Assembly: GCF_000234665.1 (NCBI RefSeq)
Contig: NC_018332.1
Coordinates: 305,952 to 355,951 of the forward strand
Source: Leishmania mexicana MHOM/GT/2001/U1103
Taxonomy: Eukaryota > Euglenozoa > Kinetoplastea > Trypanosomatida > Trypanosomatidae
DNA: 50,000 nt
Direction: 5' to 3'
The notes beneath the pieces are model-generated. The model made no database searches. It was given only the letters and a program-made list of their open reading frames with translations, and had not been told where the DNA came from. The translations under genes and the position numbers were made by a program. This document shows, one piece after another, positions 1 through 9,359 of the stretch (its first letter is position 1; every line of letters begins with the position of its first letter).

Positions 1-1
1 G

Positions 2-580
2 CCGCGCACTCCAACGGGGAAAGAGAACAAAGAAAAGCACTGCACGGCCCGCTCGCCGCACAAGACGGCAGCGACTGTCAACCTGCGCCCGCGTAATGCC
101 CTCTTCGCACCCCTTTCGGTGAATCAAACTCGCGCCTCCGCTTCCACATCGCAAGTCTCAAAGAGGACCGTCTCCGCTTCCTTTGCCGCTAGGGGCGCAG
201 CTGGCGTTGGCAGTGGCCAACGGGACGGGCGCGGCACCCTCATGGCTACGCGCGACGTCATTCGAAAGACTGAAGCGGCACGATTATCGTCGCCCTTAGC
301 GGAGCCGGCACGAGCAATAGTCGCCTCTCGGCTTTCTTACACGGATCCAAAGACGTTGGCGTCCCGTGACACCGCCACGACTATGTTGGCTGAAGGACCC
401 CTCGACGCGGTGGAGGCGCACATCTTTAGTGAAGCTGTGGTGACGGTGACCTGCGCTGCGTGCCAGCTATCAATCGACGTCTTTGCCCTTCGCCTTGCTG
501 GCACTGAGCTGCCCGAAGTCTGTTACTGCCCTCTCTGTGGGGGCCCGTGCACATGGACGGCGTGCTTTGAGACTGTGTAG
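2..580 (+). CDS. C-terminal part of a hypothetical protein with a zinc-ribbon-like Cys cluster (5' partial)
   Basis: The reading frame is already open at base 2 and runs without a stop to TAG at 578-580, so this is the last 192 codons of a longer gene that begins outside the window. Most of it is Ser/Thr/Ala/Arg-rich and looks disordered. The last 50 residues are different: they hold two CxxC pairs (CAAC, then CPLC preceded by CYC and followed by GGPC) spaced like a zinc ribbon, and the protein ends ten residues after the last Cys. I do not recognise the family. The metal-binding idea is inferred from the Cys spacing only. The in-frame GTG at 119 is not a meaningful start. Confidence 0.6.
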   Translation, partial: PRTPTGKENKEKHCTARSPHKTAATVNLRPRNALFAPLSVNQTRASASTSQVSKRTVSASFAARGAAGVGSGQRDGRGTLMATRDVIRKTEAARLSSPLAEPARAIVASRLSYTDPKTLASRDTATTMLAEGPLDAVEAHIFSEAVVTVTCAACQLSIDVFALRLAGTELPEVCYCPLCGGPCTWTACFETV

Positions 581-1585
581 AAGCACTCACGCACCCGAGC
601 GAGGACTGACATCCCCATGTCGACCTCAGCGTCATACATCGACAGCCTTGTACAGGACATCCTACCCCCTTCCGGCTCTTGTGTTGGCTTTTTGCTCTGT
701 CCGCAACTCCTAGCGCTTTCTTTTCCTTTTGCATTGGCGTTTCTTCTGCACCTCCTCTGCGGCTTTCGCCACATGACGAGCGGGCCGCACCTTGTCTCGA
801 TGCGGCGATGGAGGGGCGGGAGGGCGGCGGTCATGGGCATGCCACACTTCTTCTCCCTTTGCATCTGTGCTCATCCTTGCACCTCCACTCATCTTCCAGC
901 CTCATGCTCTGCGTCGTTTCTTTTTAGCTTCGGTGAGTGTGCTGGTCGGCATGGCGTGCGCAGCAGCGCAGGCGCTGCACTTCTCTCTAGACACTGTTAG
1001 ACCCCAACGCCTCCCCTCCTACGGACACAAATGCCTATCCACTCGAGGCAAGTCGCACGCCGAAGAGTACATGAAGGTGTGCCAGCGATCATGAGGGGGT
1101 GAATCCGTGTGTGTGTGTGGGTGTGTTTAGGGCACAGCTTGTTCTGAGCCTGAGGCATGGCACCTCTTCCCACCCCCATCCACTGTTGGGCTGTCACACG
1201 CGCCTGTGTGCGCGTGCGCCTGCGGCACGTCCTGCTCGCCTCTGACAGACTGTCCATCAAACCCTCCTCCCTTCTTTATCGCTCCCTCTTTTTTCTATGC
1301 TCTATGCTCCGCGTGATTTGACTGCGCTCATGCCGGCTCTATGCTCACGCACATGCACTTCCTGGTCCAACCAACGCCTCCCATTGCCCCTTCCTTTCCC
1401 ACCATCGCTGCTGCTGCACTGGTGTCTACCCTGCACCTAGCCATACACCCGGCCTCACAGAGGTGCATGCACGGACCTGAAGAACAGCAAACGAATCCCA
1501 AGCACACAACCAGAGTGCAACGGCAGCACCTCCTCCCACCGACCGACCTGCCCATCAACCCGTGCACACACACACGAACAACTCC
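581..1585 (+). other. Intercistronic region: 3'UTR plus trans-splicing signals
   Basis: No gene is seen. The first half is probably the 3'UTR of the preceding gene and has a GT run near 1107-1119. A C/T-rich stretch at 1381-1440 ends in AG at 1439-1440 and is the best spliced-leader acceptor for the gene at 1586. If it is used, an ATG at 1467 opens a 42-codon reading frame that ends at 1595 and overlaps the start codon out of frame. Later AGs (for example near 1524) would avoid it. Confidence 0.5.
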
Positions 1586-3319
1586 ATGCTTTTGAGCGCG
1601 GTGATTGGGCGGCTGTGCGGCCTCGCCAAAGGACTCGCGAGGGCGTACCTTCATGGTGAGACTGTGGATCTGGGCCATGAGATGCTGCTGGCCGACTCCA
1701 TCTCGGGCGCCGCAGAGGTCTTCATCGGTGCGGCCTCCGCCGATGGCAGTGCATTGTTGATGGACTTTGTCGTTGTGGTTGGTGCGCTAATCATCGTCGT
1801 CGCCCTGTCCAGCTGCCTTGTGCGCTTCTTCTGCCTGTGCATCGGCACTGCGATGAAAGCCGGAAACATTGAGAAAATTCGTGCACGCCAGAAGAACCAC
1901 CAGATCCAGTCAGAGCAGGAGCGGGCAGAGCACAAGCGGCGGAAGAAGAAAGACGAGGAGAAGGCTTTCGTGCCGGCCGAGCGGAATCTGCCGCAGGTTT
2001 CGGAGGTGCTGTCGAAGTTTCACCAGGAGCAGGAGAGTGGAGCGGCCAAGAGCGGTGGCAAGGGCAAACAGGGAGCCGCGGGGAGGTCGAAAGAGTCGGC
2101 TATCGCAGCACCACGGCAGCAGCAGCTGCTTCAGCAGCCGGAGGCGGAGTTCACCACCACGTCGCGCCGCACGCCGCAGGACACGCGCGCTGCACCCAAG
2201 TCCATCCTCCGTGGGTTTCCGGAGGTGGATTTCCTGCTCACCTCTCCCGGGCAGAGCTACCTACTGATCGGGTGTCGCAGCAAGCGCAAGGCGTCCCTTT
2301 ACCCGCAGAGCGACGCCGCCGCGTTCATGGAACGAGGCAAGGAGCTGCAGGAGAGGCACTTCACGGATGTGAACGCGGTGGTAACCACGTCGGTAGGACT
2401 TGAGAAAAAGGCGGAGATCTACTCCGCACAGTTCTCCATGGACGACACGCGCCTAATCGCAGGCGAGCGCTTCACAGACACATTTGTCTGCTTTTCGGTG
2501 TCGGGTCGCACCAACGTGAGCCTGACTCAGCTGTGGTCGATGAAGCTGCCGGACCACCGCCTCGTCTCCTCGGTGCCGCGGTGGAGCGTGCTCGGGCAGG
2601 ACAGCCTTTTGAGCATCGTGGATCAGACGACAGAAGTGGAGGTTATCGCTCGGGGCGCGGCGGGGACGTCGACGACGCACAAGGACAAGTTCAAGGTGGG
2701 CAGCGCGCTCGCGTGGGCGGTGTGCGACGATCGCATCGCGCTCGGCGGCTCCTTTTTGCGTGAGCCGCGGCTCTCACGTGTGGTGCAGCGTGCTGGAGGC
2801 GGCGGTATCATCCTCGAGCCAGTGGCGGTGTTCCCCAACGCGGAAAAGCTGCGTGTTTCCGCGTTGGCTTTCGTGACCCCCGGCGCCCCCGCGTTCAACA
2901 CGCGCAGCTACATGATTGTGTTTCTGGAGAACGGCATCGGCACCATCTACGATGTGCAGACTCTCTCAACGCAGAACACGCCGCAGGCGGTGAGTGTTTT
3001 TGCCGACACGGACTACGCCAGGCACCGCGTCGATGCGCCACTGGGCATTCTCACGACTGTGCGCGGGCAAGCGTATCATGAGGTGCTGCGCATCGCGCTG
3101 CTCCGCGGCCCAAACGTGACGGTGTATGAGCAGTCTGGCAAGGCAGACGGCGGCAACTTCCAGATGGTGCGCGTCGCGGACCTGTACGACGTGCAGGAAG
3201 GTGACGCCGTGAAGCACGCCGTGTTTCTGCAGAACGGTCTTGGCCTGGCCACTAGTGGACACGCGGACGGACGCCATGTTCGCATGTTCACTCTACCGTC
3301 TCCGGGCAAGACGGCCTAA
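1586..3319 (+). CDS. Membrane-anchored beta-propeller-like protein, hypothetical
   Basis: 577 residues from the first ATG in the frame; the open frame extends upstream only through non-ATG codons. A hydrophobic segment at residues 59-87 is followed by a highly charged Lys/Arg/Glu/Gln-rich stretch (about 93-200, with KRRKKKDEE-like runs). The C-terminal 375 residues have repeated beta-strand-like units with phrases such as LLTSPGQSYLLIG, YSAQFSMDDTRLIAGE and LGLATSGHADGRHVRMF, which fit a degenerate WD40-type propeller. A single TM, a basic linker and a propeller recall the ER proteins TBL2 and, with inverted order, SEC12/PREB; the propeller would then face the cytosol. That comparison is from architecture only. 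Possible roles in ER export or translation control are speculative. The gene appears intact. Confidence 0.75.
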   Translation: MLLSAVIGRLCGLAKGLARAYLHGETVDLGHEMLLADSISGAAEVFIGAASADGSALLMDFVVVVGALIIVVALSSCLVRFFCLCIGTAMKAGNIEKIRARQKNHQIQSEQERAEHKRRKKKDEEKAFVPAERNLPQVSEVLSKFHQEQESGAAKSGGKGKQGAAGRSKESAIAAPRQQQLLQQPEAEFTTTSRRTPQDTRAAPKSILRGFPEVDFLLTSPGQSYLLIGCRSKRKASLYPQSDAAAFMERGKELQERHFTDVNAVVTTSVGLEKKAEIYSAQFSMDDTRLIAGERFTDTFVCFSVSGRTNVSLTQLWSMKLPDHRLVSSVPRWSVLGQDSLLSIVDQTTEVEVIARGAAGTSTTHKDKFKVGSALAWAVCDDRIALGGSFLREPRLSRVVQRAGGGGIILEPVAVFPNAEKLRVSALAFVTPGAPAFNTRSYMIVFLENGIGTIYDVQTLSTQNTPQAVSVFADTDYARHRVDAPLGILTTVRGQAYHEVLRIALLRGPNVTVYEQSGKADGGNFQMVRVADLYDVQEGDAVKHAVFLQNGLGLATSGHADGRHVRMFTLPSPGKTA

Positions 3320-4866
3320 TCATTAAGCGCCGCTAAGGGAACGCGTGAGGAAGACTGCTTCCTCCTCTGTGCGCTGATCACACCCTTGAGGCGCTCTCGC
3401 ACCACCCTCAAACGTACGTGCACGTGTGTGTGTGTTTGTGTGTGCTGCTGCTGCTGCGGCGGCGGCGGCACATTGTTTCCGGTTCGTATGTCGACCCCCC
3501 CCCACGCCCGCAATGCGATGGCACGAACCCTTTTCATCCTCTCACTGTGGGCAGTGGCAACTAGATGCCCTCATGTGTCCGTGATGGCATCCATTTGTCT
3601 GCTTCTGTCAGTAGGTTAGTCACGAGGAGTCGCTGATTGCCGTTCTCATTGTTATCAGATGTGCTGTGGCGTGTTTGTTCTTGCAGATGATGGTTTTCTC
3701 TTGTTGCTCTCGTATCCACTGTCGCTGCGCTTGTACAGCGACACACCCACAGTGGCGACGAACAATGCAAAGAAAGTGGCAGCGTCCCACCCGTTCGCAC
3801 ATCCTCGAGGGTGGGCGCACCACTGGTGTTGATCTTCTCCGCACATGGCACACATCCCACTCCCCTCCACCGTTCACTGATGAACCCGCTCTTCGGGTTT
3901 GTGTGTCGGTTTGTGATGGAGTAAACTCGAACACACACGGACACACAACGAGTGCGCACGCATGCTAGCAGACAGCGGAATCGCATTGCCCTCGCGAATA
4001 GGACTTCGGGTTCTTTTTTGTCATGTGTCTTCGAATCAGCGTCCACTGCTCGCTTCACCCTCGACACGCATGCACGTGTGTGCTCTGCGTAGCCCGTTTG
4101 GCGAGTCACACTTTCCTCTGCGGCGGTGCGCGAGATGCGCACACACGTGTGTATCCTTTCTTGCGCCTACACTCTACTTGTATGAATCACCGCCACTTCT
4201 TCCTCGTTCTCCTCGCTTTGTTGCCCTCACCGTCCATTTCTCTCTCCCTCGCCGAGCTCACGCGCGTTGTCAACGCTGACGCAAGCGCGCGCACACACAC
4301 ACGCACCCTCACCGAAGGAAGAAGGGCGCCATCCCCTCATCCTTCCCTCTACGCCTCTTTCTGTCAGAGAACGTTGGGGCGCATCGGCGTGTGGACACGC
4401 CGCACCACCACACGCCTCGAGATTCATTGCGTAGAAGACCTCCGCCATTGCGTCGCACTGTATTCCTCCCTTTTTCGTGTCTGTTTTCGACATGAGCACA
4501 AGAAGAGCTCTCACACGCACCCAAGCACACCCACGCACGTCTTGAGACGCGAGCAGACCCTGGACACGCGGGCGCACGCACGCACGGAGATTGCAGAGCA
4601 CGAAAGCGCAGAGAGCGTGGCGATCTACCGTCGTGTGCTTTTTTTTTAGAGGAGAAGCGCACTCGTGCGTCGAGTTCACTTGTGTGCAATAACTGTTGTC
4701 GTTGTACCGGTTTGCGTCACTACACCGTCTGGGACGGAGCCTGTTGTTCGTTGAGTGTCCCTCATCTTCTCTTGGATTTCGTCAACTCACCCGTATCTCT
4801 CTGTGAACTCCCATACTTTTACGCAACGGCGTGCACACGCACACGGCTCTGTAGTGAGTGCGCTCA
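3320..4866 (+). other. Intercistronic region
   Basis: No convincing gene. It contains a GT-rich run at 3425-3443 that passes directly into CTG and GGC triplet repeats (3443-3469), and several CA/AC-rich stretches. The longest open frames are pyrimidine-rich and low in complexity, as expected of UTR sequence. A T/C-rich stretch at 4741-4850 leads to AG at 4853-4854, a likely spliced-leader acceptor that would leave a 5'UTR of about 12 bases before the ATG at 4867. Confidence 0.45.
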
Positions 4867-5397
4867 ATGAAAGCGAAATTGAACACCGTGCCGCGGAAGG
4901 CGCGGAAGAGCATCTCTTTCAACGCGAACCGCAACAAGGTGCGCTTCATACGTGTCCCTCCACGCTCGCAGAACGGCAAGTTCTGGTTTACGGAGACGCA
5001 GCGCATTGTAAAGAAGGGGCTTAACTTTGAGGTGGAGCCGGAGATCATGATCGAAGTCAACATCGAGTGTAGGATGCAGATCACAACTTTGGCCCGCAGG
5101 CCGGTGTCTCAGTTGGGCAAGGCGCCAGCAACGAACGGCATCGCCGGTGCTGCCGCCTCCTCGTCCGCTGCTTCGGTGGCAAAGCGTAGCTACATTGAGA
5201 TGGAGGAGACCAACCCACTCTTTCTGCCAGATGCGCGGAAGCGTGATCGGTGGCAGTGCATCGGCTCCGTCGGTGCGGGGGAGATGTCGAAAGTCAGGGT
5301 TGTGATGCCGCCTGGCAGCTACCGCATGCGGTGCATTGGTGGGGACGTGGTGCAGATCTTTGCACAGGCCTGGGACATTGAGCGAGAGTTGATTTAG
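4867..5397 (+). CDS. Small basic hypothetical protein
   Basis: 176 residues from the first ATG after the likely acceptor. The N-terminus is strongly basic (KAKLNTVPRKARKS, then NRNKVRFIRVPPRSQ). A Ser/Ala-rich linker at about residues 95-118 separates two segments with alternating hydrophobic residues, the second ending IFAQAWDIERELI. The two beta-rich halves joined by a flexible linker suggest a small all-beta fold. I cannot name the family. The coding composition is clearly different from the flanking spacers, which supports a real gene. No signal peptide or membrane segment is seen. It directly precedes the ribonucleotide reductase gene, but co-location carries little functional meaning in a trypanosomatid transcription unit. 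Confidence 0.7.
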   Translation: MKAKLNTVPRKARKSISFNANRNKVRFIRVPPRSQNGKFWFTETQRIVKKGLNFEVEPEIMIEVNIECRMQITTLARRPVSQLGKAPATNGIAGAAASSSAASVAKRSYIEMEETNPLFLPDARKRDRWQCIGSVGAGEMSKVRVVMPPGSYRMRCIGGDVVQIFAQAWDIERELI

Positions 5398-6950
5398 GTG
5401 AGCGCTGGTGGTGGTGTCTGTGGTTGCGTTGACTGTCGTGGTTATCGTGGTAGTGGTGTTGGTGGGCAGGAGTGACAGATGGGTTTAACAAGTCTTGTCG
5501 AGGCGTCACGTGTGATTGCGTGTCTACGTGAGGCGTCGTTATGTCAAACAACAAAGAAAAACATAAGAAAAGGGCGAAAGAACACACGCGGCAAACGGTG
5601 CGTCTGCCCTTGTACGCTCACTGGGAAGAAGAGGAGGGATTGGGGGTAGGGCCTGGAGAGAGCGAGTCCATTGGTGTACCAACATCCGAGGCAAGAGCTC
5701 CCTCTCGCCCCTACCCCTTTACCCCCTACCCCCACTCGCCCTTCTTCCTCCTCCCCCACCCCCACACTTGCTCACACACACACACGAAAGGCGCATGAAG
5801 GCACCCAAAAAAATAACGAAAACCACACGACAGGGGGAATGGAGAGAAGGGATTGCAAGGCAACACCTGTGCCGTGACACACACACACACACACAATGGG
5901 GAGATGTGCAAGCGAGTCAGGAGGGCTTCAAGTGTCAACGGGCGGGCTTATCTCCCGCTGCGGTAGTTTTGAAGTCCCCTGCACTACGGCGCCACGGGCC
6001 ATGGCGAACTAAAGGGAAGGCTAGTGTGGGTGCTGAGATTGCCCCCCCCTCCCCTCCCCCTCAGAAGTGCATCTCTGGTGGGCTTACCATCAAGCGACTC
6101 TGAGGTGCCACATGGAAGCCCACGTGTGGATGTCTCGTTCGGGGTGGGTCGATACAGAGTAACTTCTTCTCGCGTTCGTGAGCGACACTGCCCCCTCCCT
6201 CCCATTTCTTTAGCGAGAGCAGACATCCACGTGCCTCACTTTCTCGTCTCCCCTTTCTTTCCTCTCTCGTCTTGCCGCGCTCCTTCTGTGGGCGTGCACC
6301 GCCGCTTCATTCGTTGGCACAGCTCAACTGGTTTTCCTCCGTCTCTCTACCGCTCCGGCTTCCTCAACCTCCTGCCCCGCCTCCCCCACCTCTCTACATA
6401 GATTGACTCTCCAGCGTCTCCGCCGCCGCTCCGCTTTCGTCTTGACAACGTACTGCTGCAGTGCACTGGTACTGCGTCGTCGTCTCACATTCACGCAGAC
6501 ACACTCTCGCTTGCTTCCTTTATAGTTCTCCACGATTCCATACACACCTCGACCGTGCCCGACCCTCACCAACACCTCTCAGCTCTCCCGCTGCATCTTT
6601 CCCTGGACGTTTGGGTGTTGCTGTATTGGTTCCTTCGTGGTGTCGCCACGCACGCATCATACCTCCTCGTTTCGCCTTTGTTTTTTTTGCCGTGCACTCA
6701 CACTCCCCTCATAGACCAGTTAGCCCTTCCCCTTCATCATTTCACGCACACGCGAAGGCTTCCGTGGACACCGATCCCCCCTCTCCCTATTGCGCAAGGA
6801 CACAGGCGCGCTTTCCGGTTTGCCCTCCCTTTGCTCTGTCTTCAGCTTGCTAGCAGCACCCACAGCGCAGGATAACACGCGTTGTATGAACGCCGTTGTT
6901 CGCACGTGCCGCTTTGCTATACGTGTTTCTTTTCCGCTCTGGTCTGTCGC
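5398..6950 (+). other. Intercistronic region upstream of ribonucleotide reductase
   Basis: No gene apart from the short upstream ORF listed separately. It holds a CA run near 5878-5895 and a G-rich patch at about 5630-5660. From about 6230 it becomes strongly C/T-rich, the usual lead-in to a trans-splice acceptor. Candidate acceptor AGs are at 6845, 6853, 6856, 6865 and 6870. Confidence 0.5.
6831..6870 (+). promoter_or_regulatory. Predicted spliced-leader acceptor cluster for the reductase mRNA
   Basis: A T/C-rich run (CCTTTGCTCTGTCTTCAG, ending at 6845) is followed by further AGs up to 6870. No AG occurs between the ATG at 6886 and the main start codon at 6951, so a mature mRNA encoding the full-length protein must be spliced at or before this cluster. 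The exact site is not determined. Confidence 0.55.
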
Positions 6951-6981
6951 ATGGAAACCATGTCCGATTCGGCACCGATGA
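6886..6981 (+). other. Upstream ORF overlapping the ribonucleotide reductase start
   Basis: An ATG at 6886 opens a 31-codon frame that stops at 6979-6981, beyond and out of frame with the reductase ATG at 6951. Because the stretch 6889-6950 contains no AG, trans-splicing cannot remove this ATG without also removing the true start. It should therefore be the first AUG on the capped mRNA and could lower translation unless ribosomes scan past it. Whether it is translated is unknown. Confidence 0.6.
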
Positions 6982-9359
6982 TCATCAAGCGCAATGGCGA
7001 GGCGCAGCCGTACGATGCTTCCAAGATCCGCCGCCGCTTTGAGCGGGTGATGGAGGGTCTCGACCGAGACCATCTCGACGTGGACATGCTGACGGAGAAC
7101 GTGACGCGCGGCTTGACGGACCAGATCCGCTACGACAAACTGGACGAGCTCGTGGCGCAGACGGCGGCGTACTCGGTCACAAAGCACCCGGACTACGGCC
7201 GCATGGGCGGTCGCCTGTGCACGACATCACTGCACAAGCAGACGAATGCGTCGCTGCTGGAGACGTTCCGCCTTCTGCACGACCACGTCACGGTGCAGAC
7301 AAACCGTCCCGCTCCACTGATCGCCGGCGATGTGTGGGAGGTTATGCAGCAGCACCACAAGGAACTGCAGGGCATGATAGACTACTCCCGCGATTTGAGC
7401 TTCGAGTTCTTTGGGTACAAGACGCTGGAGCGCTCGTACCTGCTGCGTATCGAGAGCGGAAGGGGTGAGATGCGAATCGTGGAGCGTCCACAGCAGATGT
7501 TCATGCGTGTCGCTCTTGGCATTCACGGCACAGATCTGAAGAATGTGCGTGAGACGTATGACCTCATGTCAAAGGGCTTCTTCACCCACGCCACCCCGAC
7601 CCTCTTTAACGCCGGCACCCCAAAGCCGCAAATGAGCTCGTGCTTCCTGGTGGCGTCGAAGGAGGACAGCATCGACGGCATCTACGACACGCTCAAGGAG
7701 TGTGCCGTGATCAGCAAAGCAGCCGGCGGCATTGGTCTGCACGTGCACAACATCCGCGCTGCTGGCAGCTACATAGCTGGCACCAACGGCACGTCGAACG
7801 GGCTCGTGCCAATGCTACGCGTCTTCAACAACACCGCCCGCTACGTGGATCAGGGCGGCGGTAAGCGCAAGGGCGCCTTCGCCGTCTATCTCGAGCCCTG
7901 GCACGCCGACATCTTTGGCTTTCTGCTGCTGAAACGCAACACGGGAAAGGATGACCAGCGCGCCCGCGACCTCTTCTACGCGCTGTGGATCCCAGATCTG
8001 TTTATGAGGCGTGTGAAAAGCGAGGGAAAGTGGACGCTGATGGATCCAAACACGTGCCCGGGCCTCAGCGATTGCTATGGTGAGGAGTTTGAGCGGCTCT
8101 ACGAGCGCTACGAGTCCGAGGGCCGCGGCGTCAAGACGATCCAGGCCCAGGAGGTGTGGTTTGCCATCCTCGAGTCGCAGATCGAGACGGGCGGGCCGTT
8201 CATCCTCTACAAGGACGCATGCAACAGCAAGTCGAACCAGAAGAATCTCGGCACGATCAAGTGCTCGAACCTATGCACGGAGATTGTCGAGTACACGTCG
8301 CCGCAGGAGACGGCGGTGTGCAACCTCGCCTCCATCGCGCTGCCGCGCTTCGTCGACGTTGAGAAGCGCGAGTTCAACCACCAGCTTCTCTACACCGTGA
8401 CAAAGCAAATCACGCGCAACCTAAACCGCGTTATCGACCGCAACTACTACCCGGTCGAGACGGCGCGCCACAGTAACATGCGCAACCGTCCCATCGGCCT
8501 CGGCGTGCAGGGGCTCGCGGACGCCTTCATTCTCATGCGGCTGCCGTTTGTCTCGGCGGAGGCGCAGCGGGTGAACGCAGAGATCTTCGAAACGATTTAC
8601 TTTGCTGCGGTCGAGTCGTCGATGGAACTGGCGAAGGAGGAGGGCCCGTACGAGACCTTCAAGGGCAGCCCGGCCAGTGAGGGCATTCTGCAGTTCGACA
8701 TGTGGAAGAACCCGCGGCCCAACAGCGGTCGCTGGGACTGGGCCAGCCTCAAGGAGAAGGTGATGCAGGTGGGCCTGCGCAACTCACTGCTGGTTGCCCC
8801 CATGCCAACCGCGTCTACCTCGCAGATTCTCGGCAACAACGAGTGCTTCGAGCCCTTCACCTCAAACATCTACGTCCGCCGTGTGCTGAGCGGCGAGTTC
8901 CCTGTTGTGAACAAGTACCTCGTCATGGACCTCATCGCGCGTGGTCTATGGAACGAGTCGATGCGGAACGAGATCATCTCCTACAACGGCTCTATCCTCA
9001 CTATTAACGGCATCCCGGACGACCTGAGGGAGCTTTACCGGACCGTGTGGGAGATTCCGCAGCGCAAGCTGATAGACATGGCACGCGACCGCGGCCAGTA
9101 CATTGACCAGTCGCAGTCGTTGAACCTCTTCCTCCAGAGCCCCACCTCCGGCCAGATCACGTCCATGCTCTTCTATTGCTGGGAGGCTGGACTGAAGACA
9201 GGCCTCTACTACCTGCGCACCAAGGCCGCGGCGGACGCGATCAAGTTCACCGTGGACGCGAAGCGAATGAAGGAGATCCAGGAGCGAGAGAACTCGCAGC
9301 AGACCATGTCCTCGCGCCGCGCTTCGCAGCCCGAGGAGTGCCTGAACTGCGGATCCTAA
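6951..9359 (+). CDS. RNR1: Ribonucleoside-diphosphate reductase large subunit (class Ia, R1)
   Basis: 802 residues, the usual length for eukaryotic R1. It reduces ribonucleoside diphosphates to deoxyribonucleotides together with the radical-bearing R2 subunit, in the cytosol. The N-terminus has an ATP-cone-like region ([20 protein letters not shown], from residue 10) for allosteric activity control. Catalytic features are all visible: substrate-site Cys231 in MSSCFLV, Asn440/Cys442/Glu444 in SNLCTEI, the redox partner Cys457 in AVCNLAS, the loop [18 protein letters not shown], and the radical-transfer Tyr pair in GLYYLRTKA. The C-terminal tail ends CLNCGS, the swinging dithiol. The start was set at the first in-frame ATG (METMSDS); a second ATG lies three codons later. 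An out-of-frame upstream ORF overlaps the start. It appears intact and functional. Confidence 0.97.
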   Translation: METMSDSAPMIIKRNGEAQPYDASKIRRRFERVMEGLDRDHLDVDMLTENVTRGLTDQIRYDKLDELVAQTAAYSVTKHPDYGRMGGRLCTTSLHKQTNASLLETFRLLHDHVTVQTNRPAPLIAGDVWEVMQQHHKELQGMIDYSRDLSFEFFGYKTLERSYLLRIESGRGEMRIVERPQQMFMRVALGIHGTDLKNVRETYDLMSKGFFTHATPTLFNAGTPKPQMSSCFLVASKEDSIDGIYDTLKECAVISKAAGGIGLHVHNIRAAGSYIAGTNGTSNGLVPMLRVFNNTARYVDQGGGKRKGAFAVYLEPWHADIFGFLLLKRNTGKDDQRARDLFYALWIPDLFMRRVKSEGKWTLMDPNTCPGLSDCYGEEFERLYERYESEGRGVKTIQAQEVWFAILESQIETGGPFILYKDACNSKSNQKNLGTIKCSNLCTEIVEYTSPQETAVCNLASIALPRFVDVEKREFNHQLLYTVTKQITRNLNRVIDRNYYPVETARHSNMRNRPIGLGVQGLADAFILMRLPFVSAEAQRVNAEIFETIYFAAVESSMELAKEEGPYETFKGSPASEGILQFDMWKNPRPNSGRWDWASLKEKVMQVGLRNSLLVAPMPTASTSQILGNNECFEPFTSNIYVRRVLSGEFPVVNKYLVMDLIARGLWNESMRNEIISYNGSILTINGIPDDLRELYRTVWEIPQRKLIDMARDRGQYIDQSQSLNLFLQSPTSGQITSMLFYCWEAGLKTGLYYLRTKAAADAIKFTVDAKRMKEIQERENSQQTMSSRRASQPEECLNCGS

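Noticed and set aside
4023..4649. 208-codon open frame on the + strand.
   Set aside because: His/Thr/Cys/Ser-rich low-complexity translation of CA/CT-rich spacer with no motif.
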